From Portulaca oleracea (lineage: Eukaryota; Streptophyta; Magnoliopsida; Caryophyllales; Portulacaceae), in contig CM055875.1 of assembly GCA_029582165.1 (NCBI GenBank), positions 26,305,144 to 26,369,143 on the forward strand: 64,000 bases of DNA, written 5' to 3'. The notes beneath the pieces were generated by a model that was not told where the DNA came from, did not search any database, and was given only the letters and a program-made list of their open reading frames with translations. Below are positions 11,220 to 21,989 of the stretch, in pieces. Each line of letters starts with the position of its first letter. Position 1 is the stretch's first letter. The translations under genes and the position numbers were made by a program.

Positions 11220-13693
11220 ATCCAGTGAGAAAGAACTTTAGGTGAGAAGGTGAGAAGAGAAGATCTTGGCCCTCCAAATCTGATCCAACGCTTAACATTA
11301 AATATACACACATGTGGCAAAAAATCGGAAACCACTAATGGTTTTTAAGTAGCTGTTTTACTAAAAAAAAAGAAAAAATAAATAAAATCAACTAAAAAAA
11401 TCTGTCTGTTACCAAAAAAAGGGGAAACAATTAGGGGCATTGTAGATGTGATTCTTTTAGCCAAAAATATAAGATAACACATTGGAGGAATTCTATGCAA
11501 ACTCACTGCAGTCTTAATCATATTCAATAAGATTGATATCATGTCCAATGTGAATTTCAATATTTACCATGGCTTTCCATTGAGAGAATGGAAATCAGTG
11601 TGCTCGTGTGTATTTTCATTACATCGTGATCACAATCAGTTAAGATACGATCACATTCCACAACATTAAAATTTTTGTTGGGTTGAAGTTTTATTTTTGG
11701 TCACAGCCCAATAAAGTCTGATCAGCATATTTATTAGTAACGAATGCACATATATATATTTGTTTGGTTGTTGATCACAGTTTAATATATTGTGGACATG
11801 TCATTTATTGCAGAGTGAATTTTTTTTTTGAAACCAAACATAACGATTTCATTAATAACAATTGCGGTTTGAATTTTGTAATGGGTTTGTAGTGAACAAT
11901 CAAATAATTTATCAATTTGCACAAATTAATTAATTTGTGTTCGCACCATAAAACAATGATTGCACGTGCTCTGTTTAATAGATTATGGTTGATCACAGTT
12001 TAATACAATGTGGATATGTCATCTATATGTTCATTACAAAACAAAAAAGGATGAAATGTAAAAAAACTATATCAATATGTGACAATACTAATATTCACAT
12101 ACACTGGCATGTGATCATACACATCACACCAATCTTATATTGTGCTTGTATTGATACAATATGTCATAGTAACGTTGAATGACCACAGTATCATGACTTG
12201 TGATCATACGTAATTTATTATCAATTAGTACTAATTATGATCACAACCATGTGTAGCGTGAACTTGTCATGCATGTGTGTATCATTATGCGTTGGTCGAA
12301 GTTGCAGTGTGCATGCTTATATCTTATTGTCAAAGTCGCAGTATGAATGACCACAGTATAATGACTTGTGATCATACACAATTTATTATCAGTTAGTACA
12401 AAATATAATCACAACCTTATGTAGTATGGACAAGTTCATCAGTACATGATGTGACCCTTACAAAATCATATACCAACATAACATTTGACCAAAAAAATAT
12501 TGTCTGATCACGTAACAATAACGTGTCTCATATTGTAACATGCATATCACAACGAACCAAATGTTAACAACAAAACAAACTCCCCCCTCCTCCCATACAC
12601 AACAAATGAACTGCTTCTAACAAGATCATACGCCATAGATCGTGATGGCTCATAAGCTCGTCGCGCCGGGATTGGTGGTTCGAGATCTATCCCATCGATC
12701 TGCATTTGCGTACATTTCTTCCCTCTTTGAGTTTTCCTTGTACATTGCCAATCCATGACCTGATCACACTTGTATCAATGTGGCCAAATCATCACATGAC
12801 CACAGACCCTTGAATCACACTAATCACACTTGTACCAATGTGACCAAATCATCACTTGACCACAGACCCCTAAATCACAATCACACTGATCACACTTGTA
12901 TCAATGTGGCCAAATCATCACATGACCACAGACCCCTGAATCACAATCACACATCTGATCATGTGTCGAACCAACACATGAACACATAATTACACTACAT
13001 CGTACCCCCCTCCTTCACTCGCTAAGTATTACAGTTCCCCCCCGGTCTCAACGTACCCAGTAACCCCCCGTAACAAACATCAGTGGCCATAGATGCGAAT
13101 AGCTGGCCTAAAAAAAAGGGACATCGTGAGCCATGTGCCCTGTTCGATGTGTCACACCCCCATCCCCTATATCTAATCCCGTCCCACCATCGTCACCCTC
13201 GTCCAGCGACACACAACAAATTGAACAATGGAATGTAGCATACTTACTTGGTATGTGACTCCTCGTCGGCGACATTGTCACTCACCGACTTCATCCTTGC
13301 CGTCGATGTTGCTGAATGTGTATGGTAAAAAAAACCGGCGATGCTTTGATTGAGAACCCCGGTGTGGTTGAGCAACTTTGTTGACAAAACCCTAGAATAT
13401 GTCGAATGGTCTGCTCGAATTCCTTGAAAAACCCTAGAACAAGACTAAAGTTTGCAGTGTGCTTGAGTACCGATGTGGAAAAGTTTCAAAACTGGGGTTT
13501 TTCCTTGCTTGCACTTTCTCTCTCCAAATCCAACAAATCCTGCGACATAATTAAATAAGCTGAGATTTTTTTTCCCACACGTGTGCAGGAATTTCAGTGG
13601 GGATGGTGGTTTTAATCCTAGCCGTTTGATCAGATTTGGAGGGCCAAGATCTTCTCTTCTCACCTTCTCACCTAAAGTTCCTTCTCACTGGAT

Positions 13694-13695
<2 letters not shown>
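11218..13695. mobile_element. Inverted-repeat element with GGATCCAGTGAG ends in a TA tract
   Basis: A 2.48-kb element whose two ends match over about 70 bp (GGATCCAGTGAGAAAGAACT at the left; one mismatch in the right copy over this span). TA runs abut both ends, so a target duplication cannot be read. The interior has no recognisable transposase; minus-strand frames at 12547-12756 and 13445-13663 show no known domain. Many copies of TGATCACA-type words and a tandem repeat (12761-12960) fill the middle. The superfamily is uncertain; insertion within TA microsatellites recalls rice Micron-type or Mutator-like elements. Confidence 0.75.
12761..12960. repeat. Tandem repeat, about three units of 60-66 bp
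   Basis: Units begin at about 12761, 12821 and 12887 with TGATCACACTTGTATCAATG or a close variant, then CCAAATCATCACATGACCAC. Any protein-like periodicity seen here (AKSSHDHRPLNH) is simply this repeat in translation. Confidence 0.85.

Positions 13696-13743
<48 letters not shown>
13696..13743. repeat. (TA)n microsatellite shared by two elements
   Basis: TA run lying between the right end of the 11218-13695 element and the left end of the 13744-15589 element. Confidence 0.95.
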
Positions 13744-13747
<4 letters not shown>

Positions 13748-15585
13748 ATATTGGATTCTAATAATCCCTACTATCACAAATTGTATGGCAATAATCCCTA
13801 CTATCATTTTAGATTCTGGTGGTCCAAAAAAAAATAAAATTGTATTCTAGTGGGACGCCGGCGAGTTGAGTGGCTGTGACTCGGTGGTTTGCTGACATGG
13901 CACATTGACCATGTATTTGACCGCGTTGACTTTGATTTTGGGTGCCACATCAGATTAAAAACACATGCTTTATTATTTTTCTTTTTTTTTTATTCCAGCT
14001 TGGATTAAAATTTATCTCCCTTTTCCCTTTATTTCTCTCTCTTCCTTTGTACCCTATTTTCTGGGTTCAATTATTGTGATGAATTTCCATTTCTTCCTAA
14101 CTGACGAGCACTGCAAATCCCCATTCTCATCAATCCTTCCTTCCTACAACAACCAAAAACAAAATCAAATCCCAAAAAATCCTCAAAGCCGGATTAATGA
14201 GCAAAGACCATGAAAGCAGAGGTTTCTCTCTTCTGTTTCCCTTTTGTTTCAGCCAAGCCCCGTTTTCTCTCTCTCTCACCACCAATCTCCATTTGATTCC
14301 AATCACAATTGGTTGTTGCTGAAGGTGGTGGAGGAAGTTGCTGCTGCGGTGGTGGTGGATCGGAGACTCCGCGGGCTCTGTCGTCGATCTAGACGCCTCC
14401 TCCGTCGGTGTCGACGCCGATTCCGACGCTGCGTCGTCGGGGACGAAGAAGGTGGCAGAGAAAGGGAGGAGGTAGGGGTCGAGGAGGTTGGTCCAGTTGC
14501 GGAAGTCGCCGGCGTTCGCTAGGGCGTCGAAGATGGTGGTGAAGTGGGGGGTGGTTGTTGGGGGAGGAGGAGAGAGAGAGTGGGAGAGGGCGGCGATGGG
14601 GGGGTGGTGGAAGGAGAGATGTGGTGGTGTTGAAGGCAGAGGAGATGACGGTGATGGTGGTGGTTGGGAGGAGGAGGAGGAGAAAGAGAGAAGAGGGAGG
14701 TGGGAAGCCATGGTTAGAGAGGTTTGTTTCTTGAGGTGGGAAGTCATGGATAGTTTACAGTCCCTCCTTCAATTTTAATCCAAGTTGGAATTTCAATCCA
14801 AACTATAAATTTTAAACCAAGCTGCTGGCTGCCGATGGTGGTCTTCTTCCTGATTGAGGAGATATAGAATTTCAATTGCCATTATTGTGATGAATTCCAA
14901 TCGCCATTGCTCTACACTTATCGAACATACACCCTAGACCTCATACGTATCCATTTGGATACTGGAGCAAAACAATTTTACACATCTCAATCTAGTTTTC
15001 TCCGCCTCTGGGTTTTCAATTTGATTGCGAAATTCTTTTTTCTGCGAATTTGCCATTGTTTTTTGTTGAAGTTTCAATCTTTACTGAATCTGGGTTTTTT
15101 TCGATCTGAGTTGTTGAAGAAAGGCAGGAATGGATGCGAAAACGCAGTGTTATTGGTGGTGGTTTGACAGTTCAATTGCCATTATTGTGATGAATTCCAA
15201 TCGCCATTAAAATTTACAGTCTGATTTTCCCTATTTTCTGGGTTCAATTGCCACTATTGTGAAGAGCTAAGGGAAAGGGAAAAAGAAGAGAGAGAAAGAA
15301 AGGGGAGAAGGGGTTTTAAATTTTAATCCAAGCTGGAATAAAAAAAAAAGGAAATATAATAAAGCATGTGTTTTTAATATGATGTGGCACCCAAAATCAA
15401 AGTTAACGCGGTCAAACACATGGTCAAGGTGTCACGTCAGAAAACCACCGAGTCACCGCTTCTCAACTCGTCGGCGTCCCACCCAAATACAATTTTATTT
15501 TTTTTTTGGACCACCAGAATCCAAAATGATAGTAGGGATTATTGCCATACAATTTGTGATAGTAGGGATTATTAGAATCTAATAT

Positions 15586-15589
<4 letters not shown>
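13744..15589. mobile_element. Mutator-like element with about 290-bp inverted repeats and captured gene piece
   Basis: Long terminal inverted repeats (13744 to about 14045, and about 15301 to 15589) begin with the same word as MITEs M2/M3 (AGGGATATTGGATTCTAATA) and continue through GGTGCCACATCAGATTAAAA and the AAGCTGGAATAAA region. Between them lies about 1.25 kb of higher-GC sequence with a FAS1-like coding fragment on the minus strand. A 38-bp phrase (TTGCCATTATTGTGATGAAT and on) occurs at about 14870 and 15170. This is the architecture of Pack-MULE elements. TA runs on both sides mask the target duplication. Confidence 0.75.
14130..14747 (-). pseudogene. Captured fragment of a FAS1 (fasciclin-like) protein gene
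   Basis: The minus-strand frame starts at a real ATG (14745-14747), with a second in-frame ATG 13 codons later that may be the better start. A Ser/Pro-rich leader of about 60 residues (LPLLSFSSSSSQPPP) precedes a FAS1-type opening: HFTTIFDALANAGDFRNW, TNLL, LLPFSATFFVPDD (residues about 67-103). After that the frame runs into unrelated sequence and ends at 14130, so only the first helices and strand of the domain are present against roughly 130 residues in a full FAS1 domain. The donor would be a secreted or wall-associated fasciclin-like protein. Lying between the long repeats of a transposon, it is best read as a captured fragment. Confidence 0.6.

Positions 15590-15640
<51 letters not shown>
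15590..15640. repeat. (TA)n microsatellite
   Basis: TA run bordering the preceding element on the right. Confidence 0.95.
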
Positions 15641-15644
<4 letters not shown>

Positions 15645-16330
15645 TGCAAATTGTTCTCTATTTTAATTGATAATAGTGACATTTTTGACATTTTGAAAAA
15701 GTTGAGTGATAGTTTGACCCAAACACCTCAAAAAAATCCATAGTAACGAGCTACAACCGGCCGGCTACCAAGTAACACAGTTGCATTTTTGTATTGTAAG
15801 CGTTAGTTTAATGACATTTAGTTAACAAGCTTTTTCTCGGTGGCTTTTTGCCATTTTCGCAAAGTTTAGTGGCATTTTTATCCATGAACTTCCACTGAGT
15901 TGCTTCAAGCTAGTTTAGGATATTTTGAATAGTATGCAATTTAATATATGATAGTTTAAATATTACATCCAACAAAAGATAATTTTGACCACTAATAATA
16001 TATTAAAATTTGGGATTACCATGTATAATACAAGTGCCTCATGAAACAACCACCATCCTCCAAGTGCCTCATGAAACAACCACCATCCTCCAGTGCGACA
16101 TAGGAAAACCGCTTAGTTAGTTGGTAGTGCTACATTGAAATCTAACGATTTAATAGTTTAGTTTACTGTAATACATGTCTAAAATTTAGCTTACAATTAT
16201 CCCAACCATTATCAGTTTACGAAAATCAATTTCGCAATAGCTAAATTAGGGCCTCATATTTAAACCATATGCACGAAATTAAAAGAAGCTGAAAGACCTA
16301 GTACCGGTCAAGAATTTGGATTAAACTGAA
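15641..16330. other. Unassigned interval with a perfect 30-bp tandem duplication
   Basis: No gene or element end was recognised. A perfect head-to-tail pair of 30-bp units, each starting CAAGTGCCTCATGAAACAAC, occupies 16031-16090. Confidence 0.5.
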
Positions 16331-16617
16331 GCCATGTTCTTTTGTACGGTGCAGTATCACAACTAATCATACCACTCAATATTCCTCCGCACTTTTCTAT
16401 CTCATTATCTCATACCACACACTTTAACATAATTATTATCAATATATCTTCTCACTTTTCTCTCTCCTCACTTTTCAGCTCTATTTTTTCATCCTTTCTC
16501 CACACCTATCACACTTTTCACAAATTTTATCATATCATTCAACATATTAACGCATTTTTCACAATTTCATTATATCACACGACTTTGGCATCATACCAAC
16601 CACACAAAAGAAGAGGG
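16331..16617. mobile_element. MITE-like repeat, GTTCTTTT family
   Basis: The left end ATGTTCTTTTGTACGG is matched inverted at the right end (CACACAAAAGAAGAG). Related sequences lie at 21990-22190 (opposite strand) and 23658-24015, with a partial copy at about 17170. Internal sequence is rich in CACTTTTC and TATCATACCAC words. Terminal words resemble those of plant hAT MITEs; no target duplication was found. Confidence 0.5.
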
Positions 16618-16751
16618 GATGAAAATATTCAAAACCAACACGTATATTTTTAAAGCATACATAATACTAGCCCACTTATTAAATAGATTAATTTGAAGCG
16701 ATACACCAATTTTTGGGCTAATGAATTAAAGAGGGATCGGACATTGATCGA

Positions 16752-16949
16752 TCATAAGATAGAACAAGAACCAAACCATGGACAAGACTTGTTGGATGGC
16801 TTATTTTCCATCTCGGTGTCTGCAGCTTCAAGGTCTTTAGGCTTCAGCTCTGAAGTCTCTTTGTTACTAATGGACTTCTGAGGCTTGGATTCTTGTGCTC
16901 TCTTCCCAGCTCCTCCTGCAAATTCCAACTCATCCATAGGCTCTGACAT
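16752..16949 (-). CDS. Possible small gene or last exon ending in a CaaX box
   Basis: From an ATG at 16947-16949 the frame encodes 65 residues, starting MSEPMDELEFAGGAGKRAQE, charged and Lys/Glu/Ser-rich, and ending SCPWFGSCSIL then TGA. The last four residues, CSIL, fit a CaaX prenylation box, with Leu in the last position favouring geranylgeranylation; a second Cys five residues upstream could be acylated. If real, the product would be a small lipid-anchored protein. I do not recognise the family; it lacks the DPL and W-x-x-W-F features of plant G-gamma subunits, some of which also end CSIL. The frame continues open upstream of the ATG for five codons only, so it could be a single exon or a last exon. 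Local sequence is less AT-rich than its surroundings, in line with coding DNA. It sits between two MITEs. Confidence 0.35.
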   Translation of the reverse strand: MSEPMDELEFAGGAGKRAQESKPQKSISNKETSELKPKDLEAADTEMENKPSNKSCPWFGSCSIL

Positions 16950-17128
16950 CTCTGCTTTTCTCACAAAACTATATGCTTCATAAGCTACTGAGTGTTTCCG
17001 TTAAATAATGGTAAAAAGAGTTACCCACTTACCCCCACATGTTTTTCCACCCTTTTTATTTCAGATTGAAACTTCAATCTAATATGCCTATTTTTAGAGT
17101 GCCATATTCCTTCACATGTCTTAAATTG

Positions 17129-17455
17129 CAAAAAATTATTCCAAGGCACCCCAAAATTTTTTTAGTACCTAAGGCTCCGTTCTTTTATACGGTTGGTTTC
17201 AGTGCGTTGTAGTGGGAATTTGAAAATTGTGGTGGGTTGGGAAAGTTATTGTGAAATGTAGAAGGTTGTGGTGGATTGTAGAATCTTGTGGTGTAAATAA
17301 ATGTAAGTACGTTGGTAGATTGTGGTGGGTTGTGGTGGAAAATACCTTATAATTACTAGCCCAAAAAATAAGGGTATTCCAAAATGAGTGTTGGAAAGTT
17401 GGAATACCAAAAAAACATTTTCCTAAATTTTGGGGTACCTTCAAGTAATTTTCTA
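17129..17455. mobile_element. Mutator-like MITE with perfect 9-bp target duplication
   Basis: Flanked by CTTAAATTG at 17120-17128 and 17456-17464. Arms of about 31 bp face each other: CCAAGGCACCCCAAAATTT at the left and AAATTTTGGGGTACCTTCAA at the right. The body contains a partial copy of the GTTCTTTTATACGG-type MITE and many GTGGTGGG words. No coding capacity. Confidence 0.8.
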
Positions 17456-17689
17456 CTTAAATTGACTTTAACTTGATAATATCAGATATCAGTCTATATT
17501 GGGTCGACAGTTGGTGGTAGCCCATTGACTATTGTTGCATCTTCCAAGCTTCCTATTAAAGTTTCATTTTTTATGCAAATAAAAGGTTTCTTACTGTGGA
17601 AATTGTGAGGTTAATAAATCATGTTTGTTATGGATAATTTGATATTCACCCCTTTATTACTATTTGTAAAGATTACTAATAATTACCCT

Positions 17690-19518
17690 AAGATAAGGAT
17701 CTAGTCAATAGGTCAATTTTTCCCGGCTTAAAAAGAATGGTTCAAAAGTGGGTTCCCAAAAAGAAATGCCCCACAAGGTTAGCCCGTTACTGACTAAGAA
17801 GCATGTCAGGGATAAGTATTTGTTCTCCTTATTTATTGATAATCTATCTATTAATATGGGCAACTCGAGGCTCAAAAGTTTGTTCAACAACTTCGGTGGT
17901 GTTTTGTAAGATATGCAAACAGAGATGAAGGGAAGAAAGTCATTGAAAAAGTGAACCTTAGAGTTGTCGATCATAAGAGACTCTTTGTCTCTTGGGCTAA
18001 ATTCCATAAAATGCAGGCTATTGTGCATCGTTGCAAAACCTGTCCAAAAGTGGGTCCCCAAAAAGAATAACGGTGGTGATCTTCTTATTGTGAATGATTT
18101 GCCCATCTCGTCCCCTAGTCGTGCAGTTAACAATGGATGGAGGGATATTAAAAAGGAGGACACAATTGTGGCTGACTCTCTTGAGGTTTTAGCTAGTGAT
18201 GGGTAGGGATGGCAACGGGGCGGATCGGGGATGGGGATATATATCCCCGTCCCCATCCCCATCCCTGCTTCGGGGAATGATTCTTGCCCCATCCCCATCC
18301 CCATCCCCGCGGATTCCCCATCCCCAACGGGGATTTTTAAAGCTATCCAAAATTTAACCAATTCTAATAAGACTCGATTTTTAATTGGACTTGGTTTTTG
18401 ACCTATTCAAAATACAACGTATTTAACTTGCTCAAGCAATAATACATCAAAATAAAACAATAATACATCAACAAGGAGGAGGAGGGAAGCGAGTTTAGGT
18501 TAGGGTTTCTGACTTAAAATTTGAAAATTACTACTTTATCCTTTCTATTAATATATATATTGAATTAGAAGAAAGGTTATTTGGTAATTTTAAATTTTCG
18601 TGACGGATTCGGGATGGGGCGAATTTTCCCGGATTTTCGTGACGGATTCGGGATGGGACGGGCATTTTGCCTCGGCGGGGAAAATGGGGACGGGGATGGG
18701 GAAAATTTTGTCCCCATCCCCAATGGGGCGGGGATTTTTTCCCAGAGCAAGGCGGGGCCCCGGCAGGTTCGGGGATTCCCCGCCCCATCGTCATCCCTAG
18801 TGATGGGTTGAGGGCTGCTTCTAGCAGGACTATTAGTTATCCTATTGATGTTGTTGTGGACATCAGTAAGCATGTAAACAGGTTGACTTATAAGGATGTT
18901 CTTTTGAGTGGATCTAAATTCAATCAGGTGGATGATAGAGATCAGGGCACCAACTCCGATAGTGATTACACTTCTGGTAACCCGATTGGATCCTTTGACG
19001 GTGTTGCTAAGAGTGACTTACATGCAAGTCTTGAGGAATCCCTCTTTGAGGTTTAGAAGAATAAAGCCAGGGGTAACAGGAAATAGACTGTGTTGATGAA
19101 ATCTAAATAGCAGCTTTTAAGAGATGCAACTTGTAAAGTCACTCTTGGTCAAAAGGATGGACAGAAGGTAAAGGAGGAATAGGCGCACAAACAACTTGGA
19201 AAATGATAATCTTGATGATCATATTGACGTTGAGATAGATCGCAAGGCTGTGATTATTGGCAACGATATAGGCGTGTGATTCCTTCATAACCCACTTAGT
19301 TGAGATTGAACATTTTAAGGTCGTGATCAAAAGAAGAATTAGAAGACATATTAGTTGACATAGGTGCATAAGTTGTTGTAGTGCTTATGATCTAGCGGTG
19401 TTTTTTAGACAGATTTTTTTTTCCCTGTGGAGCTAGTTTTTTTTTGTTGTTTTTGTATTATGTATTTCTATATTTTGTGAACTTTGAAACAATCTAGCTT
19501 TAAATAATTAAAAAAAAA
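17690..19518 (+). pseudogene. Second LINE ORF1 pseudogene with poly(A) tail, split by a hAT MITE
   Basis: Reading forward, an RRM opening (YLFSLFIDNLSINMGNSRLK, LFNNFGGV near 17815-17910) is followed after a frameshift by the closing part of the domain (FVRYANRDEG, VNLRVVDHKRLFVSWAKFHK, to about 18027). The central RRM strands are missing. A further shift leads to PVQKWVPKKN and an acidic tail. The frame is cut at 18203 by the MITE and resumes at 18808 (LRAASSRTIS, TYKDVLLSGS), ending at 19054-19056. A non-coding tail follows to an A-run at 19511-19518. No ORF2 is present. Same architecture as the copy at 640-3192. Confidence 0.55.
18204..18799. mobile_element. hAT-type MITE with perfect 8-bp target duplication
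   Basis: A 596-bp element flanked by GTGATGGG at 18196-18203 and 18800-18807. Ends are TAGGGATGGCAACGGGGCGG and, on the other strand, TAGGGATGACGATGGGGCGG. The GC-rich arms, full of CCCCATCC words, can fold back on themselves (a near-palindrome at 18215-18265), and the middle (about 18335-18590) is AT-rich. It interrupts the LINE ORF1 frame at the codons for SDG. Confidence 0.88.
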
Positions 19519-20047
19519 GGTTCAATCTAACATTCCCATAGTGTCATATATATTCCTTCACCATTGGTTCTGCCCTCAATAGTGGAAAGTCACCTTGCCA
19601 AAATTATATTCTTCTCGAATAGTTCTGAGTAGTCGTCACTATGAATCACTTTAATTAGTTGTAGACATTGTTTGTCAATTGTCACTAGTAGTCTTCACGA
19701 TAAGTCATTCAAGAAATTCGAGAAGAAGCTCCTTTAATTTTGTCAATTTTATTTCAAGGTGGAGATTATGAAAAGTATGTTGTAAAATCCACTAAATTAT
19801 TAACAATACATTTTGTTTACTAATTATAATTCCAAAGTCTAGTTATGTTGGTTTTCTAATTGTTAGTGCTAGATTTACTAAATCAAATTGGAGTAGGACC
19901 AAGGAAAATTTACAAGGAGTTTCCCCTTATAGGTAGAGTGCAGTTGTGTATTTGTGTGGGGGTTGAGGGTGGTCATGCTATCCTCAACCTTAAAAAAAAA
20001 TTAAAATTAGTATAACTTAGCATTAAAATTTTGAATTATATATTTAT
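19519..20047. other. Unassigned interval
   Basis: The first 45 bp resemble 17062-17118 (about three bases in four identical), otherwise no gene or element end is recognised. Confidence 0.35.
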
Positions 20048-20050
20048 TAA

Positions 20051-20842
20051 GGGTGTGGTTGGAAGGAGGAAATCATTTTCCTGGAGAAAAGGTTTTCCTA
20101 GGAAAATAATTTTTTATGTCAAATTTTCCCTTGTTTGGTATGAAACAAATCGTTTTTCGGAAAATGATCATATATGTCGACATAAGTAGCGATATATGTC
20201 ACAAATGAAAATATTTGGAGCTCAAACAAAAATTCATATTTGAGCTTTTTTTAGATCATTTCTATTGTATTGTAAAGTTTCGAGACAAACCGATGAAATT
20301 GAATTTTGCTCTAAAATTTCAGTCATATTTAACAACAAAAAAACGTCAACAAAAGTGGTGATATAAGTTCCAAATGAAAATATTTGGAGCTCAAATTTCA
20401 TATTTCAGCTTTTTTTAGTCCATACTATCATATTGTAAAGTTTCAATTCAAACAGTTCAGTTTGAATGTTTTTATAGTTTCTGTTAGTTTTAGCGGCAAA
20501 AAATTTTGGTATATGTCACGATAAATGTATCGGATAAAAATATTTTGACTTAAAAATTTATATTTGAGCTTTTTATAATCAATCTACCATATTACAAACT
20601 TTCGAGCAAAACCGTTGAAGTTGAATTTCATCCTCAAATTTCAGTTAGAGTTAGCGGTGAAAATCGATCCAACAATCAAAGGTGGAAAATAGTTTTTCTA
20701 GGTTGAACAAAGGAAGTCATTTCCTTCCTTTAGAGGAAAATGATTTTCTTTGAAAATGATTTTTCAAATCCTTTTTGTACAAAACACTAGAAAATTGGGA
20801 AAACATTTTCCTAAAAAGTGTTTTCCCCTACCAAACACATCC
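20051..20842. mobile_element. PIF/Harbinger (Tourist-like) non-autonomous element
   Basis: Ends GGGTGTGGTTGGAAGGAGG and, on the other strand, GGATGTGTTTGGTAGGGG, flanked by TAA at 20048-20050 and 20843-20845, the 3-bp duplication used by PIF/Harbinger. The interior consists of three degenerate tandem units of about 165 bp, each with AAAATATTTGGAGCTCAAA followed by ATATTTGAGCTTTTT and a TTTCAG-TTAGAG-type end. No transposase is encoded. Confidence 0.7.
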
Positions 20843-20845
20843 TAA

Positions 20846-21395
20846 ATGATCGCATGTTAAGATATTGGTCATCCTTAATCCAAATATTAAAATTTGCCAC
20901 TACTAAAGTGTTTTATTCACCTTGTGATGTGAAACGAGCATTAGGTGCATCATGACATGTCTAACCACTTACCACGTTGATTTGTTCGACAATCAAGCGT
21001 GCGATTCACAATTTTGATGAGGAAACTTTTAAGAGACTGAAATTTACTCGTACAATTAATATTTCAGAGATATTTACTCTCCTGTTGATATCGTGCGATA
21101 TTGAGATTGTTTGTTACCTTCCTTATATTGGATTTCGTGGAACTCGTGCCACTTGTGAGTTTCCAACTGTTTTTCCTTTTTATTTTTGTTTCTATTTTTG
21201 AAAGGTTTTTTGGGTCCATCACAATTAACCTCTTCATACATAAGGAAAAAGTTTTTTCTGCCATATGCATAAGAGAAAGAGTACCTACATCTAGATCCCT
21301 ATCATACCTCGTATTATTGGGATCTTCCTGGGATTTTTTTTTTTTGTTGTTGTAGTAAATTAGTGTTTCGTAAGATTTTTCACATTCATTACTAT
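20846..21395. other. Unassigned interval
   Basis: No gene supported. Frames of 75-140 codons here lack domains and coding character. Confidence 0.3.
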
Positions 21396-21893
21396 ATGAA
21401 TGTGGAACATCATATCTACTCAATGAAAATATTTGAAGCTTAAAATTTATATTTAAGCTTTTCTTAGTCCATAGTATCAAATCATAAAGTTTCAATTCAA
21501 ATAGTTCAGTTTGAATTTTTAAAAGTTTCAGTTAGTTTTAGTGGCAAAAACTTTTGATCTGGTATATATTGTGATAAATGTTATGAAATAAAATATTTTG
21601 AGTTAAAAATTTATATTTGAGGTTTTTTTAATCAATTCTATCGTGTTACAAAATTTCGGGTAAAACCGTTAATGTTAAATTTCGGCCTCAAATTTCAATT
21701 AGAGTTTGTGAAAATCGATCCAACAATCAATGGTGGAAAATGATTTTTCTAGGTTGAACAAAGGAAGTCAATTTCCTTTCTTTAGAGGAAAATGATTTTC
21801 TTTGGAAATGATTTTCTAAACTTTTTTTGTACCAAACACTAAAAAATTGAGAAAATATTTACCCAAAAATATTTTCTCTCCTACCAAATACGT
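21396..21893. mobile_element. Truncated copy of the 20051-20842 element
   Basis: Resembles 20375-20835 through the AAAATATTTG repeat units and the TAGGTTGAACAAAGGAAGTC region to the CCTACCAAATAC end. The left half is missing. Confidence 0.65.
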
Positions 21894-21989
21894 AGTGAAA
21901 GATATCCGTCATATAAATAATAAACATTAAGTAAATAAGAATTGGGAATTGAGAATTAAGTAATTAAATAATGAGAATTTAGTAAATGA

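Noticed and set aside
12761..12960. CRISPR-like array
   Set aside because: Units are contiguous tandem repeats without unique spacers, in a plant transposon.
14244..14778. Plus-strand frames over the FAS1 fragment
   Set aside because: Antisense of the Ser/Pro-rich fragment, giving Arg- and Gly-rich nonsense.
17705..18361. Minus-strand 218-codon frame
   Set aside because: Antisense of the LINE ORF1 and runs into the hAT MITE; the plus strand carries the RRM signal.
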